A DNA stretch of 64,000 bases from positions 24,152,162 to 24,216,161 of the forward strand of contig OU612067.1 in assembly GCA_914767715.1 (NCBI GenBank), given 5' to 3'. Under the pieces are notes generated by a model. The model was not told the origin of the DNA. It ran no database searches and saw only the letters and a program-made list of their open reading frames with translations. A program made the translations under genes and the position numbers. Below are positions 1 through 9,301 of the stretch, one piece after another (position 1 is the stretch's first letter; each line of letters opens with the position of its first letter). The DNA comes from Membranipora membranacea (taxonomy: Eukaryota; Bryozoa; Gymnolaemata; Cheilostomatida; Membraniporidae).

Positions 1-347
1 GGAGGTCTATATAAGTATGTGACCAAAAAACTCTTTTGGCTTCTGGGTCTGACCTTGACTGTTATACTCTCATCCATGTAAAGATCTAAATTTTCCAGAT
101 GTTCAATGACCAGTGAATCATGGACATAGCAGAGTAATCCCCCACCATTGTTACAGAGCCTATCCCTTCTTATCATCTTATATCCTGGTACCTCATATAG
201 GCAGCTGTCATCATTTTCATTCAAAAATGTTTCAGCCAAACACAGTATACTAAATTTGTGATCACTAAGAATTAAACGAACCTCTTCCAGTTTGCTTGCC
301 AATCCACGGATATTAAGATATGCGCTATGAAAATTCGTTGCCATCAT
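1..347 (-). CDS. LINE ORF2, N-terminal endonuclease domain (partial, cut by window edge)
   Basis: My minus-strand translation from 347 gives 115 whole codons open to the window edge. It begins with two consecutive ATG codons (347 and 344). The visible part matches the start of an APE-like (EEP family) endonuclease of non-LTR elements. LNIRGLASK has the conserved Asn at residue 12. ILCLAETFL has the expected catalytic Glu at residue 39. A VPGY..IRRDR stretch (53-63) is followed by NNGGGLLCYV (66-75), and the fragment ends in LYRPP (112-116), the usual YRPP motif. In this family the domain nicks target DNA to prime reverse transcription. The reverse transcriptase would follow beyond position 1. 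The start overlaps the ORF1 stop as ATGA, suggesting coupled or re-initiated translation. Assignment to EEP is firm; the CR1 versus Jockey-like choice is not. Confidence 0.88.
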   Translation of the reverse strand, partial: MMATNFHSAYLNIRGLASKLEEVRLILSDHKFSILCLAETFLNENDDSCLYEVPGYKMIRRDRLCNNGGGLLCYVHDSLVIEHLENLDLYMDESITVKVRPRSQKSFLVTYLYRP

Positions 348-886
348 AGAAGTTTTTCAAAATGGCATTTAAGTTTAAGTGAGTCTAAAATCATACCTTG
401 ACTGAGGACCTTGTTGTATTGGTCCTGAGTGTCAAACTTTACTTTAAAGATGCGCATTTTCTTTTCCCCTTTGTAAATCCTTATAGCTGAAGAGTTGGGG
501 AAATTCTGTGATATCTCTTTTATTACAAGTTCATCATCAGCATCGATAGGAATGCCTCTCAGCATACCAGTGTTGACTTTTGCTGATTCTGGATTGATTG
601 TCTTTCTTACTTGCGAATTTTCAAATAGTAATGTATTCCAAGTGTTTATCAACTTGGTCACGGTCTTTTCATCGCGAAGGTGCAGCATAATTTTTGGAGA
701 TTCTGTCTTGAAATTGTAGGTCGTTATGTTTTCTATGATTGTTGGGCCGAATTCACGGTTAATCTCACGTCTGATGTTGTCTTGATTATAGTTTTGGTAG
801 GTTTTTGATGACTTGTTGATACTTATTACGATGCAGTGCTTGGGGTTGAAGTTGTTTGGACGAGTTGTTTTTGTAATAGATGGCAT
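344..886 (-). CDS. LINE ORF1, PRE_C2HC/gag-like RNA-binding protein, lacking zinc knuckles
   Basis: This is a 180-residue frame starting at a true ATG (886) and ending in TGA at 346-344. The C-terminal half, from about residue 107 (GMLRGIPIDADDE) to 178, resembles the domain that precedes CCHC zinc knuckles in ORF1 proteins of Jockey- and CR1-like elements (PRE_C2HC type): a short GMLRGIP strand, an acidic turn, then alternating basic and hydrophobic strands (KMRIFKVKF, LKLKCHFEKLL). In relatives the frame normally runs on into C-X2-C-X4-H-X4-C knuckles; here it stops first. ORF1 proteins bind element RNA in the RNP. The frame is open upstream of the ATG to about 985 and reads as Ser/Thr/Pro-rich sequence without another ATG, so the true N-terminus may have been longer before the 176-bp duplication disturbed it. 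Confidence 0.72.
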   Translation of the reverse strand: MPSITKTTRPNNFNPKHCIVISINKSSKTYQNYNQDNIRREINREFGPTIIENITTYNFKTESPKIMLHLRDEKTVTKLINTWNTLLFENSQVRKTINPESAKVNTGMLRGIPIDADDELVIKEISQNFPNSSAIRIYKGEKKMRIFKVKFDTQDQYNKVLSQGMILDSLKLKCHFEKLL

Positions 887-1195
887 GTGATCTGGTGTGT
901 TGGATGTAGTTGCCGGTGAACTTGGTGTTGGTGTGTTTTGATGTGTTGTTGATGAAGGAATATTTCTGTGGAGTTTTCTGTGAATTTAGAATTTTTCTGT
1001 GGAGTTTTCTGTGGAGTTTTCTGTGGAGTTTTCTGACGAGTTGTTTTTGTAATAGATGGCATGTGATCTGGTGTGTTGGATGTAGTTGCCGGTGAACTTG
1101 GTGTTGGTGTGTTTTGATGTGTTGTTGATGAAGGAATATTTCTGTGGAGTTTTCTGTGAATTTAGAATATTTCTGTGGAGTTTTCTGTGGAGTTT
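859..1195. repeat. 176-bp tandem duplication at the LINE 5' end
   Basis: The stretch beginning GACGAGTTGTTTTTG at 859 recurs at 1035, and the two copies stay nearly identical through the GAATTTAGAAT segment before diverging in the 12-bp repeats. The duplication includes the ORF1 start codon and the first nine codons (MPSITKTTR). The second ATG, at 1062, is 176 bp upstream and therefore out of frame with ORF1. It opens a 78-codon frame (1062-826) that overlaps the ORF1 start. It could be a 5' monomer array of the kind some LINEs use as promoters, or a local tandem duplication in a degenerating copy. Confidence 0.85.
962..1034. repeat. 12-bp minisatellite (TTTTCTGTGGAG units), first block
   Basis: Repeats of TTCTGTGGAGTT and the variant TTCTGTGAATTT run through this block. 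The last three units (about 999-1034) are perfect. On the minus strand the 12-bp unit reads as TPQK repeats in one frame and as NSTE-type repeats in another. It lies inside the first copy of the 176-bp duplication. Slippage is the simplest origin. Confidence 0.85.
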
Positions 1196-1221
1196 AGGAA
1201 TATTTCTGTGAATATTTCTGT
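1138..1221. repeat. 12-bp minisatellite, second block, at the LINE/satellite boundary
   Basis: The same TTCTGTGGAG and TTCTGTGAAT units recur, interleaved with GGAATATTTCTGTG (about 1197). The block ends with ATTTCTGTGAAT and passes directly into the satellite phase GAATGAAAAGCCGC. In the array proper the bases before GAATGAAAAG are CTGACGGA, so the crossover is visible to within a few bases. Confidence 0.8.
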
Positions 1222-1335
1222 GAATGAAAAGCCGCAGAGGCAAACGGTTTGCTGATTCGAGATAAGCAGAAGTTGCTCCTCCTCCTGAGGTGAGTTAGAA
1301 GCAAATCTATTTTTTGATCTGAGCGAAAAAAAAGC

Positions 1336-1521
1336 GTGATACCCAATTTTGATATTATTTTGAAAATTTCAAGTCAGCTTAATTACCGCCCTATTACTCC
1401 GAGGATTCCAATATTCTGGATTTTGAATAAGGCCGATAAGAGCTTGAACTGGTTGGAGTTTGATAAAGATTCGAGAGAGTTTAAATTTTTGATGTTGCCG
1501 TATGGCATGTTTTTTTTTTAG
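1336..1521 (+). repeat. Variant edge monomer with open plus-strand frame
   Basis: This first complete monomer belongs to a minority class marked by ATACCCAATTTTGATATT instead of ATACCCACCCTTGGTATT, by GAGAGAGTTTAAATTT instead of GAGAGAGTTTTAATTT, and by CTCCTCCTGAGG instead of CTCCTCATGAGG. The second change removes a stop, leaving 61 codons open from a GTG at 1336. Members with all or some of these marks lie at 4674-4859, 5009-5194 and 6345-6548; 7679-7882 shares only the open frame. In most other monomers the same frame is stopped at REF*F. I do not call it a gene because there is no ATG. It is recorded because the open version may be closer to the source sequence of the satellite. Confidence 0.6.
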
Positions 1522-4500
1522 CAAAAGTGACCCTAATTAAATCGGACGCTGACGGAGAATGAAAAGCCGCAGGGGCAATCGGTTTGCTGATTCGAGATCA
1601 GCAGAAGTTGCTCCTCCTCATGAGGTGAGTTAAAAGCAAATCTATTTTTTGATCTGAGCGAAAAAAAAGCGTGATACCCACCCTTGGTATTATTTTGAAA
1701 ATTTCAAGTCAGCTTAATTACCGCCCTATTAATCCGAGGATTCCAATATTCTGGATTTTGAATAAGGTCGATAAGAGCTTGAACTGGTTGGAGTTTGATA
1801 AAGATTCGAGAGAGTTTTAATTTTTGATGTTGCCGTATGGCATGTTTTTTTTTAGCAAAAGTGACCCTAATTGAAACTGACGCTGACGGAGAATGAAAAG
1901 CCGCAGAGGCAAACGGTTTGCTGATTCGAGATAAGCAGAAGTTGCTCCTCCTCATGAGGTGAGTTAGAAGCAAATCTTTTTTTTTGATCTGAGCGAAAAA
2001 AAAGCGTGATACCCACCCTTGGTATTATTTTGAAAATTTCAAGTCAGCTTAATTACCGCCCTATTAATCCGAGGATTCCAATATCCTGGATTTTTAATAA
2101 GGCCGATAAGAGCTTGAACTGGTTGGAGTTTGATAAAGATTCGAGAGAGTTTTAATTTTTGATGTTGCCGTATGGCATGTTTTTTTTAGCAAAAGTGACC
2201 CTAATTAAAACGGATGCTGACGGAGAATGAAAAGCCGCAGAGGCAAACGGTTTGCTGATTCGAGATAAGCAGAAGTTGCTCCTCCTCATGAGGTGAGTTA
2301 GAAGCAAATCTTTTTTTTGATCTGAGCGAAAAAAAAGCGTGATACCCACCCTTGGTATTATTTTGAAAATTTCAAGTCAGCTTAATTACCGCCCTATTAA
2401 TCCGAGGATTCCAATATTCTGGATTTTGAATAAGGCCGATAAGAGCTTGAACTGGTTGGAGTTTGATAAAGATTCGAGAGAGTTTTAATTTTTGATGTTG
2501 CCGTATGGCATGTTTTTTTTAGCAAAAGTGACCCTAATTAAAACGGATGCTGACGGAGAATGAAGAACCGCAGAGGCAAACGGTTTGCTGATTCGAGATA
2601 AGTAGAAGTTGCTCCTCCTCATGAGGTGAGTTAGAAGCAAATCTATTTTTTGATCTGAGCGAAAAAAAAGCGTGATACCCACCCTTGGTATTATTTTGAA
2701 AATTTCGAGTCAGATTAATTACCGCCCTATTAATCCGAGGATTCCAATACTCTGGATTTTGAATAAGGCCGATAAGAGCTTGAACTGGTTGGAGTTTGAT
2801 AAAGATTCGAGAGAGTTTTAATTTTTGATGTTGCCGTATGGCATGTTTTTTTTTAGCAAAAGTGACCCTAATTGAAACTGACGCTGACGGAGAATGAAAA
2901 GCCGCAGAGGCAAACGGTTTGCTGATTCGAGATAAGCAGAAGTTGCTCCTCCTCATGAGGTGAGTTAGAAGCAAATCTTTTTTTTGATCTGAGCGAAAAA
3001 AAAGCGTGATACCCACCCTTGGTATTATTTTGAAAATTTCAAGTCAGCTTAATTACCGCCCTATTAATCCGAGGATTCCAATATCCTGGATTTTTAATAA
3101 GGCCGATAAGAGCTTGAACTGGTTGGAGTTTGATAAAGATTCGAGAGAGTTTTAATTTTTGATGTTGCCGTATGGCATGTTTTTTTTAGCAAAAGTGACC
3201 CTAATTAAAACGGATGCTGACGGAGAATGAAAAGCCGCAGAGGCAAACGGTTTGCTGATTCGAGATAAGCAGAAGTTGCTCCTCCTCATGAGGTGAGTTA
3301 GAAGCAAATCTGTTTTTTGATCTGAGCGAAAACAAAGCGTGATACCCACCCTTGGTATTATTTTGAAAATTTCAAGTCAGCTTAATTACCGCCCTATTAA
3401 TCCGAGGATTCCAATATTCTGGATTTTGAATAAGGCCGATTAGAGCTTGAACTGGTTGGAGTTTGATAAAGATTCGAGAGAGTTTTAATTTTTGATGTTG
3501 TCGTATGGCATGTTTTTTTTTAGCAAAAGTGACCCTAATTAAAACGGACGCTGACGGAGAATGAAAAGCCGCAGAGGCAAACGGTTTGCCGATTCGAGAT
3601 AAGCAGAAGTTGCTCCTCCTCATGAGTTGAGTTAGAAGCAAATCTATTTTTTGATCTGAGCGAAAAAAAAGCGTGATACCCACCCTTGGTATTATTTTGA
3701 AAATTTCAAGTCAGCTTAATTACCGCCCTATTAATCCGAGGATTCCAATATTCTGGATTTTGAATAAGGCCGATAAGAGCTTGAACTGGTTGGAGTTTGA
3801 TAAAGATTCGAGAGAGTTTTAATTTTTGATGTTGCCGTATGGCATGTTTTTTTTAGCAAACGTGACCCTAATTAAAACGGACGCTGACGGAGAATGAAAA
3901 GCCGCAGAGGCAAACGGTTTGCTGATTCGAGATAAGCAGAAGTTGCTCCTCCTCATGAGGTGAGTTAGAAGCAAATCTATATTTTGATCTGAGCGAAAAA
4001 AAAGCGTGATACCCACCCTTGGTATTATTTTGAAAATTTCAAGTCAGCTTAATTACCGCCCTATTAATCCGAGGATTCCAATATTCTGGATTTTGAATAA
4101 GGCCGATAAGAGCGTGAACTGGTTGGAGTTTGATAAAGATTCGAGAGAGTTTTAATTTTTGATGTTGCCGTATGGCATGTTTTTTTTTAGCAAAAGTGAC
4201 CCTAATTAAAACGGACGCTGACGGAGAATGAAAAGCCGCAGAGGCAAACGGTTTGCTGATTCGAGATAAGCAGAAGTTGCTCCTCCTCATGAGGTGAGTC
4301 AGAAGCAAATCTATTTTTTGATCTGAGCGAAAAAAAAGCGTGATACCCACCCTTGGTATTATTTTGAAAATTCCAAGTCAGCTTAATTACCGCCCTATTA
4401 ATCCGAGGATTCCAATATTCTGGATTTTGAATAAGGCCGATAAGAGCTTGAACTGGTTGGAGTTTGATAAAGATTCGAGAGAGTTTTAATTTTTGATGTT

Positions 4501-4673
4501 GCCGTATGGCATGTTTTTTTTTAGCAAAAGTGACCCTAATTAAAACGGACGCTGACGGAGAATGAAAAGCCGCAGAGGCAAACGGTTTGCTGATTCGAGA
4601 TAAGCAGAAGTTGCTCCTCCTCCTGAGGTGAGTTAGAAGCAAATCTATTTTTTGATCTGAGCGAAAAAAAAGC

Positions 4674-4859
4674 GTGATACCCAATTTTGATATTATTTTG
4701 AAAATTTCAAGTCAGCTTAATTACCGCCCTATTAATCCGAGGATTCCAATATTCTGGATTTTGAATAAGGCCGATAAGAGCTTGAACTGGTTGGAGTTTG
4801 ATAAAGATTCGAGAGAGTTTAAATTTTTGATGTTGCCGTATGGCATGTTTTTTTTTTAG
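4674..4859 (+). repeat. Second copy of the open-frame variant monomer
   Basis: It shares CCCAATTTTGATATT, CTCCTCCTGAGG just upstream and GAGTTTAAATTTT with the first monomer of the array, and is almost identical to it over 295 bp. Its position ten monomers into the array shows that the edge monomer was copied inward, or an inner one outward, by unequal exchange. Confidence 0.65.
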
Positions 4860-5008
4860 CAAAAGTGACCCTAATTAAAACGAACGCTGACGGAGAATGA
4901 AAAGCCGCAGAGGCAAACGGTTTGCTGATTCGAGATAAGCAGAAGTTGCTCCTCCTCATGAGGTGAGTTAGAATCAAATCTATTTTTTGATCTGAGCGAA
5001 AAAAAAGC

Positions 5009-5194
5009 GTGATACCCAATTTTGATATTATTTTGAAAATTTCAAGTCAGCTTAATTACCGCCCTATTAATCCGAGGATTCCAATATTCTGGATTTTGAA
5101 TAAGGCCGATAAGAGCTTGAACTGGTTGGAGTTTGATAAAGATTCGAGAGAGTTTAAATTTTTGATGTTGCCGTATGGCATGTTTTTTTTTTAG
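5009..5194 (+). repeat. Third copy of the open-frame variant monomer
   Basis: This is adjacent to the copy at 4674 and nearly identical. Its flank carries AGAATCAAATC in place of AGAAGCAAATC, a mark shared by the neighbouring units at about 4971, 5306 and 6640. That records a recent one-monomer duplication. Confidence 0.6.
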
Positions 5195-6344
5195 CAAAAG
5201 TGACCCTAATTAAAACGAACGCTGACGGAGAATGAAAAGCCGCAGAGGCAAACGGTTTGCTGATTCGAGATAAGCAGAAGTTGCTCCTCCTCATGAGGTG
5301 AGTTAGAATCAAATCTATTTTTTGATCTGAGCGAAAAAAAAGCGTGATACCCACCCTTGGTATTATTTTGAAAATTTCAAGTCAGCTTAATTATCGCCCT
5401 ATTAATCCGAGGATTCCAATATTCTGGATTTTGAATAAGGCCGATAAGAGCTTGAACTGGTTGGAGTTTGATAAAGATTTGAGAGAGTTTTAATTTTTGA
5501 TGTTGCCGTATGGCATGTTTTTTTTAGCAAAAGTGACCCTAATTAAAACGGACGCTGACGGAGAATGAAAAGCCGCAGAGGCAAACGGTTTGCTGATTTG
5601 AGATAAGCAGAAGTTGCTCCTCCTCATGAAGTGAGTTAGAAGCAAATCTATTTTTGATCTGAGCGAAAAAAAAGCGTGATACCCACCCTTGGTATTATTT
5701 TGAAAATTTCAAGTCAGCTTAATTACCGCCCTATTAATCCGAGGATTCCAATATTCTGGATTTTGAATAAGGCCGATAAGAGCTTGAACTGGTTGGAGTT
5801 TGATAAAGATTCGAGAGAGTTTTAATTTTTGATGTTGCCGTATGGCATGTTTTTTTTTAGCAAAAGTGACCCTAATTATAACGGACGCTGACGGAGAATG
5901 AAAAGCCGCAGAGGCAAACGGTTTGCTGATTCGAGATAAGCAGAAGTTGCTCCTCCTCATGAGGTGAGTTAGAAGCAAATCTATTTTTTGATCTGAGCGA
6001 AAAAAAAGCGTGATACCCACCCTTGGTATTATTTTGAAAATTTCAAGTCAGCTTAATTACCGCCCTATTAATCCGAGGATTCCAATATTCTGGATTTTTA
6101 ATAAGGCCGATAAGAGCTTGAACTGGTTGGAGTTTGATAAAGATTCGAGAGAGTTTTAATTTTTGATATTGCCGTATGGCATGTTTTTTTTTAGCAAAAG
6201 TGACCCTAATTAAAACGGACGCTGACGGAGAATGAAAAGCCGCAGAGGCAAACGGTTTGCTGATTCGAGATAAGCAGAAGTTGCTTCTCCTCCTGAGGTG
6301 AGTTAGAAGCAAATCTATTTTTTGATCTGAGCGAAAAAAAAAGC

Positions 6345-6548
6345 GTGATACCCAACTTTGATATTATTTTGAAAATTTCAAGTCAGCTTAATTACCGCCC
6401 TATTAATCCGAGGATTCCAATATTCTGGATTTTGAATAAGGCCGATAAGAGCTTGAACTGGTTGGAGTTTGATAAAGATTCGAGAGAGTTTAAATTTTTG
6501 ATGTTGCCGTATGGCATGTTTTATTTTAGCAAAAGTGACCCTAATTAA
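6345..6548 (+). repeat. Intermediate open-frame variant monomer
   Basis: It carries CCCAACTTTGATATT, one base from the CCCAATTTTGATATT class, together with GAGTTTAAATTTT and the interrupted T run TTTTATTTT. The frame stays open for 67 codons to a stop after SKSDPN. It looks like a link between the edge class and the bulk class. Confidence 0.55.
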
Positions 6549-9250
6549 AACGGACGCTGACGGAGAATGAAAAGCCGCAGGGGCAAACGGTTTGCTGAAT
6601 CGAGATAAGCAGAAGTTGCTCCTCCTCATGAGGTGAGTTAGAATCAAATCTATTTTTTGATCTGAGCGAAAAAAAAGCGTGATACCCACCCTTGGTATTA
6701 TTTTGAAAATTTCAAGTCAGCTTAATTATCGCCCAATTAATCCGAGGATTCCAATATTCTGGATTTTGAATAAGGCCGATAAGAGCTTGAACTGGTTGGA
6801 GTTTGATAAAGATTCGACAGAGTTTTAATTTTTGATGTTGCCGTATGGCATGTTTTTTTTTAGCAAAAGTGACCCTAATTAAAACGGACGCTGACCGAGA
6901 ATGAATAGCCGCAGAGGCAAACGGTTTGCTGATTTGAGATAAGCAGAAGTTGCTCCTCCTCATGAGGTGAGTTAGAAGCAAATCTATTTTTGATCTGAGC
7001 GAAAAAAAAGCGTGATACCCACCCTTGGTATTATTTTGAAAATTTCAAGTCAGCTTAATTACCGCCCTATTAATCCGAGGATTCCAATATTCTTGATTTT
7101 GAATAAGGCCGATAAGAGCTTGAACTGGTTGGAGTTTGATAAAGATTCGAGAGAGTTTTAATTTTTGATGTTGCCGTATGGCATGTTTTATTTTAGCAAA
7201 AGTGACCCTAATTTAAACGGACGCTGACGGAGAATGAAAAGCCGCAGAGGCAAACGGTTTGCTGATTCGATATAAGCAGAAGTTGCTCCTCCTCATGAGG
7301 TGAGTTAGAAGCAAATCTATTTTTTGATCTGAGCGAAAAAAAGCGTGATACCCACCCTTGGTATTATTTTGAAAATTTCAAGTCAGCTTAAATACCGCCC
7401 TAATAATCCGAGGATTCCAATATTCTGGATTTTGAATAAGGCCGATAAGAGCTTGAACTGGTTGGAGTTTGATAAAGATTCGACAGAGTTTTAATTTTTG
7501 ATGTTGCCGTATGGCATGTTTTTTTTTAGCAAAGGTGACCCTAATTAAAACGGACGCTGACGGAGAATGAAAAGCCGCAGAGGCAAACGGTTTGCTGATT
7601 CGAGATAAGCAGAAGTTGCTCCTCCTCATGAGGTGAGTTAGAAGCAAATCTATTTTTTGATCTGAGCGAAAAAAAAGCGTGATACCCACCCTTGGTATTA
7701 TTTTGAAAATCTCGAGTCAGATTAATTACCGCCCTATTAATCCGAGGATTCCAATATTCTGGATTTTGAATAAGGCCGATAAGAGCTTGAACTGGTTAAA
7801 GTTTGATATAGATTCGAGAGAGTTTAAATTTTTGATGTTGCCGTATGGCATGTTTTTTTTTAGCAAAAGTGACCCTAATTAAAACTGACGCTGACGGAGA
7901 ATGAAAAGCCGCAGAGGCAAACGGTTTGCTGAATCGAGATAAGCAGAAGTTGCTCCTCCTCATGAGGTGAGTTAGAAGCAAATCTTGTTTTTGATCTGAG
8001 CGAAAAAAAAGCGTGATACCCACCCTTGGTATTATTTTGAAAATTTCAAGTCAGCTTAATTACCGCCCTATTAATCCGAGGATTCCAATATTCTGGATTT
8101 TGAATAAGGCCGATAAGAGCTTGAACTGGTTGGAGTTTGATAAAGATTCGAGAGAGTTTTAATTTTTGATGTTGCCGTATGGCATGTTTTTTTTAGCAAA
8201 AGTGACCGTAATTAAAACGGATGCTGACGGAGAATGAAAAACCGCAGAGGCAAACGGTTTGCTGATTCGAGATGAGTAGAAGTTGCTCCTCCTCATGAGG
8301 TGAGTTAGAAGCAAATCTGTTTTTTGATCTGAGCGAAAACAAAGCGTGATACCCACCCTTGGTATTATTTTGAAAATTTCAAGTCAGCTTAATTACCGCC
8401 CTATTAATCCGAGGATTCCAATATTCTGGATTTTGAATAAGGCCGATAAGAGCTTGAACTGGTTGGAGTTTGATAAAGATTCGAGAGAGTTTTAATTTTT
8501 GATGTTGTCGTATGGCATTTTTTTTTTAGCAAAAGTGACCCTAATTAAAATGGACGCTGACGGAGAATGAAAAGCCGCAGAGGCAAACGGTTTGCCGATT
8601 CGAGATAAGCAGAAGTTGCTCCTCCTCATGAGGTGAGTTAGAAGCAAATCTATTTTTTGATCTGAGCGAAAAAAAAGCGTGATACCCACCCTTGGTATTA
8701 TTTTGAAAATTTCAAGTCAGCTTAATTACCGCCCTATTAATCCGAGGATTCCAATGTTCTGGATTTTGAATAAGGCCGATAAGAGCTTGAACTGGTTGGA
8801 GTTTGATAAAGATTTGAGAGAGTTTTAATTTTTGATGTTGCCGTATGGCATGTTTTTTTTTAGCAAAAGTGACCCTAATTAAAACGGACGCTGACGGAGA
8901 ATGAAAAGCCGCAGAGGCAAACGGTTTGCTGATTCGAGATAAGCAGAAGTTGCTCCTCCTCATGAGGTGAGTTAGAAGCAAATCTATATTTTGATCTGAG
9001 CGAAAAAAAAGCGTGATACCCACCCTTGGTATTATTTTGAAAATTTCAAGTCAGCTTAATTACCGCTCTATTAATCCGAGGATTCCAATATTCTTGATTT
9101 TGAATAAGGCCGATAAGAGCTTGAACTGGTTGGAGTTTGATAAAGATTCGAGAGAGTTTTAATTTTTGATGTTGCCGTATGGCATGTTTTTTTTTAGCAA
9201 AAGTGACCCTAATTAAAACGGACGCTGACGGAGAATGAAAAGCCGCAGAG

Positions 9251-9301
9251 GCAAACGGTTTGCTGATTCGAGATAAGCAGGAGTTGCTCCTCCTCATGAG
9301 G
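9251..9301 (+). other. Cluster of three short dyads in each monomer (representative copy)
   Basis: Three inverted repeats lie within 51 bp: GCAAAC-G-GTTTGC (9251-9263, 6-bp arms), AGGAG-TTG-CTCCT (9279-9291, perfect 5-bp arms in the G variant, one mismatch in the A variant) and the perfect palindrome CCTCATGAGG (9292-9301). The CENP-B-like motif sits between the first two and overlaps the second. The cluster recurs in every monomer, so the array holds close to two hundred evenly spaced copies. Hairpin or cruciform formation is inferred. Confidence 0.6.
9266..9282 (+). other. CENP-B-box-like 17-bp motif (representative copy)
   Basis: ATTCGAGATAAGCAGGA aligns without gaps to the CENP-B box core NTTCGNNNNANNCGGGN: TTCG, the central A, and C-GG match, with one mismatch (CAGG for CGGG), so 8 of 9 core positions. 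This is the first monomer with the G variant. Monomers to the left read ...AAGCAGAAG and match only 7 of 9. After this point most full-length monomers outside certain HOR positions carry the 8 of 9 form, once per monomer. CENP-B binding is inferred only; with one core mismatch, binding may be weak or absent, and the host may have no CENP-B-like protein. Confidence 0.4.

Larger units (their letters stand above)
1..1221 (-). mobile_element. 5' portion of a non-LTR (LINE) retrotransposon
   Basis: Read on the minus strand, this segment has the order 5' region (1221-887), ORF1 (886-344) and ORF2 (347 onward), the layout of a two-ORF LINE. ORF2 begins with an apurinic-endonuclease-like domain, which places the element among APE-type non-LTR elements (CR1/Jockey-like). 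The reverse transcriptase and 3' end lie outside the window, so the clade, target-site duplication and full length cannot be judged. The 5' end lies against the satellite array at about 1222, and the shared bases GAAT make the junction ambiguous by about 4 bp. The visible part of both ORFs is free of internal stops, so this is either a fairly young copy or one that has decayed little. Confidence 0.85.

Noticed and set aside
495-719. A 74-codon plus-strand frame inside the LINE
   Set aside because: It is antisense to ORF1, which has recognisable domain features on the minus strand.
826-1062. A 78-codon minus-strand frame with TPQK repeats as a gene
   Set aside because: Its N-terminus is a duplicate of the ORF1 start and the rest is translated 12-bp minisatellite; kept only as a possible upstream frame.
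1254-1262. GATTCGAGA, twice per monomer, as a Pol III box B
   Set aside because: It departs from GGTTCGANNCC at several positions, and I found no box A at suitable spacing and no tRNA-like fold.
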